From Arcuatula senhousia (Eukaryota; Mollusca; Bivalvia; Mytilida; Mytilidae), in the NCBI GenBank assembly GCA_963971305.1, contig CAXARO010000882.1, positions 62,001-126,000 on the forward strand: a DNA stretch of 64,000 nucleotides, read 5' to 3'. Numbering within the stretch: position 1 is the first letter of the stretch; each line of letters begins with the position of its first letter. The position numbers and the translations under genes were made by a program. Below, piece after piece: positions 1 to 10,170 of this stretch. Below the pieces are notes generated by a model, which made no database searches, was not told where the DNA came from, and saw only the letters and a list, made by a program, of their open reading frames with translations.

Positions 1-2
1 AA

Positions 3-1733
3 GTTCTCAAGAATCGCCATATACTAGATATGATCATCAGAGCTTTATTGTTATGTGGAAGGCAAAACATTGCCATACGTGGCCATACGGAGGAAAAGAG
101 CAACTTTATGGCTATCCTACGTGAATTTGCTGTGGACGATTCCGTATTGAATGAGCATCTTTCTGGTTCTCAATCTGCAAGGCCCAAATACACATCACCA
201 GAAATACAGAACGAACTCATATTGATGTGCGCAAAACAGATTTCTGAAAAGCTGGTTGAAAAGTGTAATGAAGCGCGATATTTTTCTGTGCTTGGCGATG
301 AATGCACCGACAAATCGACCAAAGAGCAAATGTCTATTTGTTTGAGATTTATAGATCCAGAGACGAAAGATATTAGGGAAGACTTTTTGTGTTTTGTTGA
401 GCCTGAAAATACCAAGGGTGAGACAATAGCGAGATGTTTGATAAATTCTCTGGAACAAGAAGGAATACAGATAGATGGGATGAGAGGTCAGGGCTACGAT
501 GGTGCCGCAAATATGTCTGGACAATTCCGTGGTGTACAGGCTATTGTTCGCGAACAAGTTCCTCTGGCAACGTATATACATTGCAAAGCTCACCAATTGA
601 ATCTTGCTCTTGTGCATTCATCTAAAGAACAATGTGTCAGAAACATGATGTCAACAGTGCAAGAGATTGCATTCGCATTTGATTATTCCGCCAAAAGACT
701 CAAGGCTTTTGCTTATGAACTCAACAACAGTGATATTAACGTCAAAGAAGCCATGGAAAATAGAACAAAGTTAACAACACTGTGCGAAACGAGATGGTCT
801 GCAAGGGCGGACTCACTATTTACTTTTAAATCCGCTTTCCCCGTTGTGGTTCACGCATTGGAATACCTCCGTGACAACAGAGATGAAAAAGCTGCGTCGT
901 TCCTAGCCGGTATCCTTCGTTTCGAATATATCGTGTCGTTGGTTGTTGCAGAGCAAATTCTCAGTGTCACAGTGAAACTAAGCAACTTCTTGCAAAGCAA
1001 AAGTTGTGACTTGATAGAGGCTGTTACTGAGGCAAAAGTGGTCGTCCAAACACTGAGGGACGAAAGAAATGATCCAACAGTATGGGATGCTTTATATGAC
1101 AAGAGCGTCGAGATGGCTGAGCAATTCGAATTACAACCATGTACCCCTCGCCGTGCAGGTCGCCAAATACATAGAGCTAATCACCCTGCACAAGAACCTA
1201 GAGTGTATTGGAAGGTGTCGCTTTTTTACGTATTTCTTGACCACTTGGTGCAAGAACTGGACTCCCGACTTATTCAATCAGAAGATCGATTTAACGCTGA
1301 AAAACTTGTACCTTCTAAACTATCTGATCTTACAAATGATATTGTAGAAAACTTGCACGAGGTTTATGCTGAAGACATCGGTTCTTTGGACGAGCTGAAA
1401 GAAGAGGTTGCTCGTTGGAGAACTAGATGGGCCATGGCAGACATCAAACCAAAAACGCTGCATGAAACGCTGATAAGTACGAACAGTAATCTCTATCCGA
1501 ACATTTCAATTATCCTTACGATACTACTCTCTATGCCAGCATCTACCGCCACGGCTGAAAGATCGTTCAGCGCCATGAATAGAATCAAATCATACTTGAG
1601 AACGACCATGACGACTGACCGGCTTTCTGCTCTTGCTACCTTGCACATCTACAGAGGCGTCAACATCGACAGAGAAGCAGTCATAACTAAATTCGCATCT
1701 GCCAAAGCAAGAAAACTTGACTTTTTGTTATGA
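3..1733 (+). CDS. hAT transposase (DUF4371 / hAT dimerisation; ZMYM1-like), 5'-partial
   Basis: Cut-and-paste transposase of the hAT superfamily, in the lineage that also gave rise to ZMYM1-like and THAP12-like host genes. The frame is open from base 3 through ATG at 30 to TAA at 1731-1733. Residues before that ATG (KNRHIL) match copy 2, so the true start is upstream and the first exons (TTF-type zinc finger) are missing. Counting from that Met, the RNase H-like acidic residues are probably D90 (GDECTDKS), D157 (GYDGAANMSG) and E510 (TAERSFS). The segment HCKAHQLNLALVHSS is typical of DUF4371 proteins. The C-terminus has the hAT dimerisation signature MPASTATAERSFSAMNRIK. No stop or frameshift is visible over 567 codons, so this copy may be young or under constraint. 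Protein similarity to copy 2 is clear but far from identity, so the two are different lineages rather than a recent duplication. Confidence 0.93.
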   Translation, partial: VLKNRHILDMIIRALLLCGRQNIAIRGHTEEKSNFMAILREFAVDDSVLNEHLSGSQSARPKYTSPEIQNELILMCAKQISEKLVEKCNEARYFSVLGDECTDKSTKEQMSICLRFIDPETKDIREDFLCFVEPENTKGETIARCLINSLEQEGIQIDGMRGQGYDGAANMSGQFRGVQAIVREQVPLATYIHCKAHQLNLALVHSSKEQCVRNMMSTVQEIAFAFDYSAKRLKAFAYELNNSDINVKEAMENRTKLTTLCETRWSARADSLFTFKSAFPVVVHALEYLRDNRDEKAASFLAGILRFEYIVSLVVAEQILSVTVKLSNFLQSKSCDLIEAVTEAKVVVQTLRDERNDPTVWDALYDKSVEMAEQFELQPCTPRRAGRQIHRANHPAQEPRVYWKVSLFYVFLDHLVQELDSRLIQSEDRFNAEKLVPSKLSDLTNDIVENLHEVYAEDIGSLDELKEEVARWRTRWAMADIKPKTLHETLISTNSNLYPNISIILTILLSMPASTATAERSFSAMNRIKSYLRTTMTTDRLSALATLHIYRGVNIDREAVITKFASAKARKLDFLL

Positions 1734-2131
1734 GTTCGAACATAGATTGTACATTATGAGATATCATAAATATGTCATTTGTTCAAAAGTATTTTGTTTT
1801 ATCATATTAAAATATTAAGTCGATGGAAACAACAACAAACAAATGGAAAGTTTAGTCATGGCGATGATGCAACAATTACATATAGTTAAGCAAATTCATC
1901 AGAAAGTCGATCATTTTCGTATGTAAAGTATTCATGAAATTTTGTACTCGCAATATTATGACTTCGTAATGCATTAAACAATATCATAATTTCTTACATA
2001 AACTTTTTTACATGTTTTAGGTGAATTCATATCTAAATTTATTATTACTGTACAAGCGGGATAATTGCTAATTTTAGTCATCTAATAGACACCAAATTTC
2101 ACCTCATGAACCGTAAAATCGTTTTTCTTCC

Positions 2132-2215
2132 GGGGGGCTTCGCCCCCCTGGACCCCCTACCAGGGCCCTGCCCTGGACCCGCTGGGGACCTTGGGCGGCC
2201 CCCAGACCCCCTGCC
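2132..2215. other. GC-rich multi-hairpin block near the 3' end of hAT copy 1
   Basis: The block starts with the hairpin GGGGGGC-TTC-GCCCCCC and continues with self-complementary stretches around CCAGGGC/GCCCTGG and CTGGGG/CCCCAG. It is an abrupt GC island in AT-rich DNA. Nearly the same block occurs at 20066-20150 in the second hAT copy, so it belongs to the transposon. It may be a subterminal structure or binding region for the transposase, but that is inference. Confidence 0.75.
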
Positions 2216-2274
2216 GATAAAGCATCCACTTCAACAAATACCTAGCTACGCCACTGGTAAATGAAAATACTTAC

Positions 2275-2336
2275 AGCAATAGTTATAGTATCAGCTTCTT
2301 CAAAGTTATCTCCCTCAGGTAGTGACTTCATATCAC
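2275..2336 (-). CDS. SNX14: SNX14 exon R (linker), last exon in the window
   Basis: 62 bp; donor GTAAGT at 2269-2274, acceptor TTTTTGAAG. It encodes DMKSLPEGDNFEEADTITIA, an acidic stretch. The next intron is entered by hAT copy 1 about 13 bp after the splice site. The acceptor lacks a strong pyrimidine run, so the 3' boundary on the plus strand is the least certain point. Confidence 0.8.
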
Positions 2337-2369
2337 CTTCAAAAATAAAGGTTGTACATCAATTAACAA

Positions 2370-2580
2370 AGGAGCCTGGGTGGATGAGTGTCCCAAGGGA
2401 CTTGGTTAAATACCATGCTATTGATCACTAGCCGATCACCTTCCACTTGTAATTTATAAAAACAGCACTTCCTGGCCTGTATGTGATAAAGTCTGTCAGT
2501 TACCCACCCAAAGTTGGTGATTTCCTCAGGGTACCCGGCTTCAAAAAGGGTGTTAAACCTAACACTAACACACATAAATT
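2370..2580 (+). repeat. tRNA-type SINE, decayed copy 1
   Basis: The body (CTGGCCTGTATGTGATAAAG, a TTTCCTC element, AGGGTGTTAAACCTAACACT) matches the copies at 24690-24972 and 46562-46810, with the conserved order TTCC(T/G)G-CCTGTATGTGA, TTTCCTC, GTGTTAA. The tRNA-like head at about 2370-2440 is degenerate. It lies in the intron between exons R and Q. Confidence 0.65.
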
Positions 2581-2697
2581 GACAAAAATAAATGTAGAGC
2601 AAAAACAACCAGATATATTGGAATAAATATAAATTTCTGAGGAGAACACTGCATATGGAATATAACATGTACACACAAAGTAATATTGTAGACTTAC

Positions 2698-2762
2698 CAC
2701 TTTTAAAAACACCCTTTAGTTTAGTTCCAATATTTGACAGTCCTGATTCTTTTTTCTTTGGT
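2698..2762 (-). CDS. SNX14: SNX14 exon Q (linker after RGS)
   Basis: 65 bp, acceptor CTTTCAG, donor GTAAGT. It encodes PKKKESGLSNIGTKLKGVFK and S. The I-G-KLKGVFKS sequence is a short conserved basic element in SNX14 linkers. Confidence 0.9.
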
Positions 2763-2801
2763 CTGAAAGTCAGAAAAATATAGCTTCTTACATTGTTTTA
2801 A

Positions 2802-2919
2802 GTGGATTATCAGATTTCTCAATCAAGATAGTTAAATGATGGAATTTAAGCTCGAGGCTCTGTCGAGAGCTTAAAATTCTGTCATTTAACTATCGAGATT
2901 GAGAAATCTGATAATCCAC
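2802..2919. repeat. Foldback palindrome (arms about 52 bp)
   Basis: Near-perfect inverted repeat from GTGGATTATCAG to CTGATAATCCAC around a short loop near 2854-2864. Weaker complementarity (CTTACAT/ATGTAAG) extends to 2788 and 2935. It starts 40 bp upstream of SNX14 exon Q on the transcript. Probably a MITE-type foldback element. Confidence 0.85.
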
Positions 2920-2935
2920 GAGAAATGATGTAAGA

Positions 2936-3380
2936 CGCTCTTTCTCTAATTTTCTGGAAAACAAAATAGAAAGGATATTCATTTTGGCTAAATTTAAATT
3001 CTCCTTACCTTTGATTTGGTCAGTATTTGATTACGCTTTACCAAGAGTTTCAAATTAATAAAAGTAATCTTAACATTTAGGTTTGTATGATATTCATAAA
3101 CATAATTTATAATAACATAACAATTGTCTCAGAAAATATCAAAAGTAACCTAAAATATATTGTGACTTTTTAAAGGAATTATATTTATCAGTGAATGTTT
3201 TTCTCGCAGTTTTCGGTCGCAATGGCCACGCCTACTTTAAAATTGACCAATCAATTAATGAGAACTTAAAATTCTCTAGAGAGAAGAAATATTTTTTCAC
3301 AACTGGCTGGGAAGTAGTTAAATCGGATGAAAATTAGAGAATATAACAAAACATATCATCGTGAATATGTGAATATTAAA
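2936..3380. other. SNX14 intron sequence, no feature seen
   Basis: AT-rich intronic DNA between a foldback repeat and a MITE. I see no exon, no recognisable repeat and no long open frame. Confidence 0.5.
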
Positions 3381-3578
3381 TACTGTGGATTCATTTAATT
3401 TCATGGTGACCAGTTTTTGTGGTTTGCTGAAAAAAAGAGCCTGTACATGCTTCTGAAGTCTTCAGCTAACAGATCAATGTTAAATTTTCTATTCATGGGG
3501 TATCAAATTTCGTAGGCCAAGGCCACCCTCGAAAAACCCCGAAAATTGATATCCCATGAATTACAATGAATCACAGTA
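3381..3578. mobile_element. MITE, TACTGTGG family, copy 1
   Basis: Begins TACTGTGGATTCATT and ends AATGAATCACAGTA, with an internal inverted repeat around GGGGTATCAAATTT / AAAATTGATATCCC. Related copies occur at 4122-4315 and 58290-58488. The terminal TA suggests a TA target site. Confidence 0.75.
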
Positions 3579-4121
3579 CTGTTGTATAAGTATTCAATTG
3601 TAGGCAACAATAAGTCAGAATCTCACAAGTTCTATTTATGGAATTTCTGATTGACATTTAGGAGAAACATTTAAAGCATTTCAAAATCAAGGCTTGTAAA
3701 AATGTTAGAAATTCCATAATAATTATGATTTTAAAAAGCCTTTTCTTCAATGACTACTTATAAAATAAGACTATTTAATGTTATATTTTACAATATCATT
3801 GGTATGGTAAAATTTGAATTTTTTTTTCTAGAAATCATGATCACTTGCTAGCTTAACTTAAGCTAGTCCCTTGCAAACAGCAACTTAGGTAAATTTGACT
3901 TCATACAGATACTCAATTACCCCCCATATACGTGTACCTCAAACTGTACACTGTACACTGTACAGACTTAGTTAAAATAAAAACAAGAGTAAATAAATGA
4001 AATGACTCATAAAAAATATAGAATGATGAAAGGTTGATATTTCTAAGGAGTGTACACTCTTTATTTTTAATCGCTTCTAATAAATATTTACATGCTTTGA
4101 AACGAATTATTGGATTACAAT

Positions 4122-4315
4122 TACTGTGGATTCAATTATTTTTGTGGGTACCAACTTTATGAAAATTGATAAGTTCGAGGATTCTGGTTCTGAAGTCTGT
4201 TTCATACAGATCAATGTAAAATTTCCTTTTTGTGGGATATCAAATTTCGTGGGTCAACACCACCCAAGAAAACCACGAAAATTTATACCCCACAAATAAT
4301 AATAAAACCACAGTA
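4122..4315. mobile_element. MITE, TACTGTGG family, copy 2
   Basis: Begins TACTGTGGATTCA and ends AAACCACAGTA. It shares the internal GATATCAAATTTCGTGG and CCACGAAAATTTATACCCC arms with the other copies. Confidence 0.75.
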
Positions 4316-5769
4316 ATACAATATAAATTTACATTATATAAGCCTGACATAAAAAGTTTAATGTAGTTCCAGCAAAAGGAATGAAATAGGTAAGGAATTA
4401 GGGTAAAAAGGGAATACAACATGCAATAATCACACTTATAATCAATCTCTGTATATGTAATTTATTTAAAATATCTATATTCTCTTTCATTACACTGTAT
4501 TACTTGTTACTTAAGCATTCAGCAATGCATGGTCATCAAAACAAATTTCACATTGCAAGGCTAATCGTCCTATTTTATATAAACCTTCTAACATATCTAA
4601 TAATCCATCCATTGAGCTATTTAATGAACAATTCTATTTCAATTCTATATTAGAAATGACTACATTTCTTAAACAATATAAGTAAGTATATAATATTAGT
4701 ATACACAACACCAATGAAGTTATATAACTACACCAATATGTTTACCTATTGTTACTATAAATAGGTCTGGGTTGTAACAGTTGACTAAAAATAAACATGG
4801 ATTGAAATGTTACTATAAATAAAACCATTGTGTGTAGTCCCAAGTTTGTTAAATGAAATGAAATATATTCATTATAAACAAGTAAATCTGTGAGCTTATG
4901 CTCACTAGCATTATCCTCAGTTGCAAAATGATGGCTTGCATTAAAACCAAACAGTTTACAGGAAGTGGATGATCTAGGGGCATAGCATGGCTTAATAATA
5001 CATCATGATCAATATGATAACTATCCCGCTCTTTGTCATGAAGTTTCTAAGAAAACATCACAAAATTTTGCAAGCATGTCTTCTATATGACAAAACCTAA
5101 GTATTTGGTTATGGATGTTGGAGCGTCAGCTAGCTTTTAATATTTTTGACATTTTTTTCAGAATCCTCTGTTTTTTTCCATCAAAATAAGGCAAATATAT
5201 TTCCACGGTAACCCCAAATTTTTATTTGTTCAAGGTCTTCATTACATCATAAAAATCTGTTTTACATTTTTTTTCAAATTCTAATAACTTTTTACAGGTT
5301 TAAACAGCTAAAATATGGACAGAGAAAATCTTTTCCCGCCCAGGTTTGAACTCTTATTATCTTTAAAACAACAATGGTAACCAATCATATTTTTTAGCTT
5401 ATTTTTGATTTTTTCCTTATATGATTTAGAGCATCAATTTCAAAATCTCATCACTTTCAAAGTCACCCTCGTACAACATTAAGAGAAAGAAGATAACATT
5501 GGAGCATCCCTATGCACCATAATGTTACAGACAGAAGAATGAATGAACAAAAGAACAGATGGACAAGGATAAAATAGTACACCCTCTCTTCTTTAAAGTT
5601 AAGTCATAATCAAAAGATCAAGCAAAGTAGATTTTATGTTTTGCAGAATTACTATTTTGTTTCCTAGTGTAGAACTTGAATATGCATGAACATATGTATC
5701 CTTTTTGTTGTTGCATATGAAAACAATGCAGAGTTTTTTTCTTCCCAATTAATAGCTTAATATACTTAC
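4316..5769. other. SNX14 intron sequence, anonymous
   Basis: About 1.45 kb of AT-rich intron. There are short direct repeats of AAATGTTACTATAAATA near 4750-4830 but nothing I can assign. No exon candidates on either strand. Confidence 0.5.
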
Positions 5770-5828
5770 TTTGTAGAGGTTTTACTGGATTGCTGTAACT
5801 TGATTTCACCACAGATCATCTTGAAATA
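5770..5828 (-). CDS. SNX14: SNX14 exon P (end of RGS)
   Basis: 59 bp, acceptor TTTGTAG, donor GTAAGT. It encodes YFKMICGEIKLQQSSKTST plus two bases of a Lys codon. The YF after the preceding SDD matches the end of the SNX14 RGS domain. Confidence 0.85.
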
Positions 5829-6014
5829 CTACAAATAAAGAGGAGTTAGGTTACAAAGTCTATGGACTGATTCATACATACCTCTCAAACTTAATTAACG
5901 TGACGTATAATAGGTTGACTGATATTGGTTTTTGACCTTTTCATTCATTAACTATTTGCTAGTTAGTGAATTGTTTAATCACTGAATCATGGATATTACC
6001 GTTCACAGACTTAC

Positions 6015-7064
6015 ATCATGGCTCTCAGGGTTTCCTCTGGGTGTATTTTTCTTTGGGCCATCCCTTGGGCCAAATGCATATTTTTTGGGCCAACATAAAT
6101 GACATTGGGCCAATATTGTTTTTTGAGTTTTGGCCGGAAATCATTATTAATATTATATTTTCAGTACCAAGGAAAGCACACAGATTACAACAGTTATTAT
6201 TATGTTCAATAATATATATTTAAACATTTGTTGAATTGATCATAGTTAATCATATTAAGATTTAACAAACTGTCATAAAGTTTTTTTAATGTACTACATA
6301 TCTGTCTAGAATTTTTTGGTTTTGTTATAATGGGCAAAAATAATATAATAAAAAAAAAACTTCTTTTAACAAAATAAATCAATCATTGGAACTCCACTAA
6401 ACCACAGTACTCTGCTGTTATGGAGGTGCTCCTATCAAAAGGAGGGTATTACAGAGGAGACAGAGATCGTAAATATGTAAACAAAGTTCTTTCATCTGAT
6501 CTCAATTTGATGCATGAAAAAGGAAGTGTTTGGATTACAGGATGTTCTTAATAAAATAATTTCATGAAGGTAAATCCTTTCATCTATGTTTACTTCCAGT
6601 TTTTCTGATATATACACAAGAATATTTATCATTTGGTCAACATGGTCAGAGCACGTGAATTGCCATTTAAATCAGCTGATATAAAAATAAACTTACTCCT
6701 GATTGGTCAATTATATTGCATTCATGATTGATTTCTATCAATTAATCCAAATCAATCAGCGATGGTCAAGCACCTGTTATTTTGACCCCTTTACACAATT
6801 GACAGTTAATTAACGGTGTTAGCTTGGGTCATAAATCAATATATAGGGCTTCATAGTGAAATTTGTTGTCAGTTTGAATGACAGGAAAATGACATTGTTG
6901 ATCAAAATACGGAACCAACATTTTGGGCCACTTTGTTGGGCCAAAATTATATTTTTTGGGCCAGAATTGAAAAAATAGGGCCAATGGCCCAAGTGGCCCA
7001 CGCCAGCGGAAACCCTGGCTCTGGTGAAACAGTGGAAAAAAGGTATTCTGTAGAAGATCACAGG
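6015..7064 (-). pseudogene. Decayed copy of SNX14 exon O (copy B), split by a transposon
   Basis: Read around the insertion, the minus strand encodes CDLLQNTFFPLFHQSHD followed by a GTAAG donor, against CDLLENTFLPLFHQSDD in exon O (14 of 17 identical). Flanking intron sequence at 5948-6014 also matches 9117-9177, so the duplication included intron. No acceptor AG is present at the equivalent place. Confidence 0.85.
6026..7017. mobile_element. TIR element inserted into a duplicated SNX14 exon
   Basis: 992-bp element with terminal inverted repeats CAGGGTTTCCTCTGG / CCAGCGGAAACCCTG and an exact 5-bp direct repeat GCTCT on each side (6021-6025 and 7018-7022). GGGCCA motifs are repeated near both ends. 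No transposase frame is present, so it is non-autonomous. Its removal restores a continuous copy of the SNX14 exon O region. Confidence 0.88.
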
Positions 7065-7130
7065 AATGTTTGAGTTTTTTAATTATTTTTAAATGTCAAA
7101 GTAATTCATTGTTGTCACGTATTTAACAGA

Positions 7131-7188
7131 CATAAATTGTCATTCTGGTTCAACAGCAGTAAATTTGTATTCTCTAAGGAATCACAGG
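7131..7188 (-). pseudogene. Decayed copy of SNX14 exon O (copy C)
   Basis: The minus strand reads CDSLENTNLLLLNQND, still alignable with exon O, but the donor has become TTATG and no acceptor is visible. Flanks match those of copies A and B. Confidence 0.7.
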
Positions 7189-7337
7189 TTTGTTTTAGTT
7201 TTATTAGTAAAGGATGGTCACTCTTCATGTTTCAGGATTTCAGTCTGATTTTGGAACTCCTCTAGACTTTATCTTTAAATATTGAAGAATTTTTTTGCAC
7301 ACTGACCACTCCTTTTTATGAAACAACCAACTGTATA

Positions 7338-7930
7338 AAAGGAGTATGTTCGGAAAGGGCCAAACACGGCCCTAAATATCAAATTTGAGACTGATAATAA
7401 ATAATCATGATAATGCTGCTAGAATGGTCATAAGACTATATACTATTTAAACTGTCATAAATTGTGCCTGAATTGTTTACTCTTGTGCACAACAGGGACC
7501 TTAAAAGTTAGTGAATTTCTGTAAAAATCGCTATTTTTGACATTTTTAGCCTCTTTTTCTGTAAAAAATGATGCATATAATGTTGGCCGCATATTCTGAC
7601 CAAAATTATTTTTTGGTTAAAATATTCGCTTTTAAGTAATAAATAAATAATCAAAAATCTATTTTGGTCAGAGCATGCGGCCACTTTTGATTTTGGCACA
7701 ATAGTGGTGAAAAGGGGTGAAAAATCAACAAAAATGAAGATTTTCCTATTTTTCTAATATTTAGGGTGCCATCGAAGGAAACAGCACAATTTTATCATTA
7801 GAAAACTATTATATTTGTTAAATATAGGTATTCTGTGGGTTATTTCCAAAGCATTCATTTAGATTTCTTAAACATGAAAAATCAGCCCAATTACAGGGCC
7901 GATTATAGGCCTTTGTGAACATACTCCTTT
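7338..7930. mobile_element. TIR element, about 590 bp
   Basis: Terminal inverted repeats AAAGGAGTATGTTC / GAACATACTCCTTT, with nearby GGGCC/GGCCT also paired. Internal AT-rich sequence has no coding capacity. No clear target-site duplication was seen. Confidence 0.65.
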
Positions 7931-8138
7931 CTTAAAATTCTTGATACAACTTTGTGGTATTTAAGGCAAAAAACGTCACAATGTTATATCAAATCAAGAG
8001 GAGTCTGATTTCCCGCCAGATTTTTTACGTCATTTATCTCAAAAACAAGCACATGGACCTTTCATTTTCTTTTTGCTATTTGATTAAGTAAACAATCATC
8101 TATCATTTAAACCACATATCATAAAATCTTTGATATAA

Positions 8139-9099
8139 ACTAGAAAATGTGTCTATGAGCCACAGGATGGCCCTCCCGTTCTTGAAATATCATTGACCCT
8201 CAATGTGTATTACCTGGGATACGTGAAATATTATTGCCCCTTAACATGTAGTATTCAAGATATGGACCTTAACCAAGAACTTAACCAAAGTCATTCATGC
8301 ATAAATTATAGGTCACAGTCACCTCATTTCTAGTGGATGGTGTCATGTTACCCAAGACACATCTAGTGGTGAAATACCATTGACCATTAACATGTAGTAT
8401 CTGAGATATGGACCTTAACCAAGAACTTAACCAAAGTCATTCATGCATAAAATATAGGTCACAGTGACCTAATTTCTATTGGGTGGTGTCACATTACCTA
8501 AGACACATCTAGTAGTGAAATATCATTGACCCCAAACATCTAGTATCCAAGTTATGGACCTTAACCAAGAACTTAACCGAAGTCGTTCATGCATAAAATA
8601 TAAGTCACAGTGACCTCATTTCTAGTGGGTGGTGTAGCCCTACCCAAGACCCATCTGGTGGTGAAATATCATTGACCCCCAACATCTAGTATCCGAGTAA
8701 TGGACCTTAACCAAGAACTTAACCAAAGTCATTCATGCGTAAAATATAGGTCACAGTGACCTAATTTATATTGGGTGGTGTCACCTTACCTAAGACACAT
8801 CTAGTAGTGAAATATCATTGACCCCCAACATCTTGTATCCAAGTTATGGACTTTAACCAAGAACTTAACCGAAGTCGTTCATGCATAAAATATAGGTCAC
8901 AGTGACCTAATTTCTAGTGGGTGGTGTAGCCCTACCCAAGACCCATCTGGTGGTGAAATATCATTGACCCCCAACATCTAGTATCCGAGTAATGGACCTT
9001 AACCAAGAACTTAACCAAAGTGTTACGGACGGACGGACGGACGGACGGACAAGGGTAAAACTATATGTCGGATCCACATACGTGGTCGGGCCATAAAAA
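8139..9099 (+). repeat. Left arm of a 2-kb inverted repeat: tandem 147-bp units with ERE-like palindromes
   Basis: Six diverged units of about 147 bp, each with CCTTAACCAAGAACTTAACC and most with a palindrome close to AGGTCACAGTGACCT (exact at 8456, 8748 and 8894; one mismatch at 8310 and 8602). The arm ends in a (GGAC)n run at about 9025-9050 and then ATCCACATACGTGG. The outer end ACTAGAAAATGTG is repeated inverted at 10170. Confidence 0.92.
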
Positions 9100-9177
9100 G
9101 TTCAGGAGTGACCATCCTTAATTGCTAGTAAATTGTTTGATCACTATATCATGGACATTTATTTTCTATAGACTTAC

Positions 9178-9244
9178 ATCATCACTCTGGTGGAACAAGG
9201 GTAAGAAGGTATTCTCTAGCAGATCACAGGTGTGTTCATAGGCC
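9178..9244 (-). CDS. SNX14: SNX14 exon O (RGS), inside the loop of an inverted repeat
   Basis: 67 bp, acceptor TATTTCAG, donor GTAAGTCT. It encodes AYEHTCDLLENTFLPLFHQS followed by DD. The length is not a multiple of three, so skipping it would shift the frame in the RGS domain. Repeat arms begin 28 bp beyond the acceptor side (9272) and 78 bp beyond the donor side (9099). Two decayed copies of the same exon lie downstream. Confidence 0.93.
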
Positions 9245-9271
9245 CTGAAATATAAATAAGAAACAATTAAA

Positions 9272-10170
9272 TTTTTATGGCCCGACCACGTATGTGGATC
9301 GGACATATAGTTTTACCCTTGTCCGTCCGTCCGTCCGTCCGTCCGTCCGTAACACTTTGGTTAAGTTCTTGGTTAAGGTCCATTACTCGGATACTAGATG
9401 TTGGGGGTCAATGATATTTCACCACCAGATGGGTCTTGGGTAGGGCTACACCACCCACTAGAAATAAGGTCACTGTGACCTATATTGTATGCATGAACGA
9501 CTTCGGTTAAGTTCTTGGTTAAGGTCCATAACTTGGATACTAGATGTTGGAGGTCAATGATATTTCACTACAAGATGTGTCTTAGGTAAGGTGACACCAC
9601 CCACTAGAAATTGGGTCACTGTGACCTATATTTTACGCATGAATGACTTTGGTTAAGTTCTTGGTTAAGGTCCATTTCTCGGATACTAGATGTTGGGGGT
9701 CAATGATATTTCACCACTAGATGTGTCTTGGGTAGGATGACACCATCCACTAGAAATTAGGTCACTATGGCCTACATTTTACGCATGAACGACTTCGGTT
9801 AACTTCTTGGTTAAGGTCCATAACTTTGATACTAGATGTTGGGGGTCAATGATATTTCAACACTAGATGTGTCTTGGGTAAGGTGGCACCACCCACTAAA
9901 AATTAGGTCACTGTGACCTATATTTTACGCATGAACGACTTTGGTTAAGTTCTTGTTTAAGGTCCATTACTCAGATACTAGATGTGCAGGGTCAATGATA
10001 TTTTACCACTATATGATGACACCACCCACTAGAAATTAGGTCATGATGACCTATACTTTATGCATGAACAACTTTGGTTAAGTTCTTGGTTAAGATCCAT
10101 AACCCAAGGGGGTCAATGATATTTCAAGAACGGGAGGGCCATCCTGTGGCTCATAGGCACATTTTCTAGT
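9272..10170 (-). repeat. Right arm of the 2-kb inverted repeat flanking SNX14 exon O
   Basis: Inverted counterpart of 8139-9099, again about six units followed by (GTCC)n at 9322-9350 on the inner side. The palindrome is exact at 9467 and 9905 and mutated in other units. It fills most of the intron between exons N and O. Confidence 0.92.

Larger units (their letters stand above)
1..2256 (+). mobile_element. hAT-superfamily DNA transposon, copy 1 (5' end outside window)
   Basis: The element contains a hAT transposase reading frame and ends at 2244-2256 with AGCTACGCCACTG. This is the reverse complement of the CAGTGGCGTAGCT that opens the second hAT copy at 15141. Between stop codon and terminus lie about 400 bp of AT-rich sequence and a GC-rich structured block. 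It lies in an intron of the SNX14-like gene in antisense orientation, and its end is only about 13 bp from the 5' splice site at 2270-2274. The target-site duplication cannot be tested because the 5' end is off the window. Confidence 0.88.
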
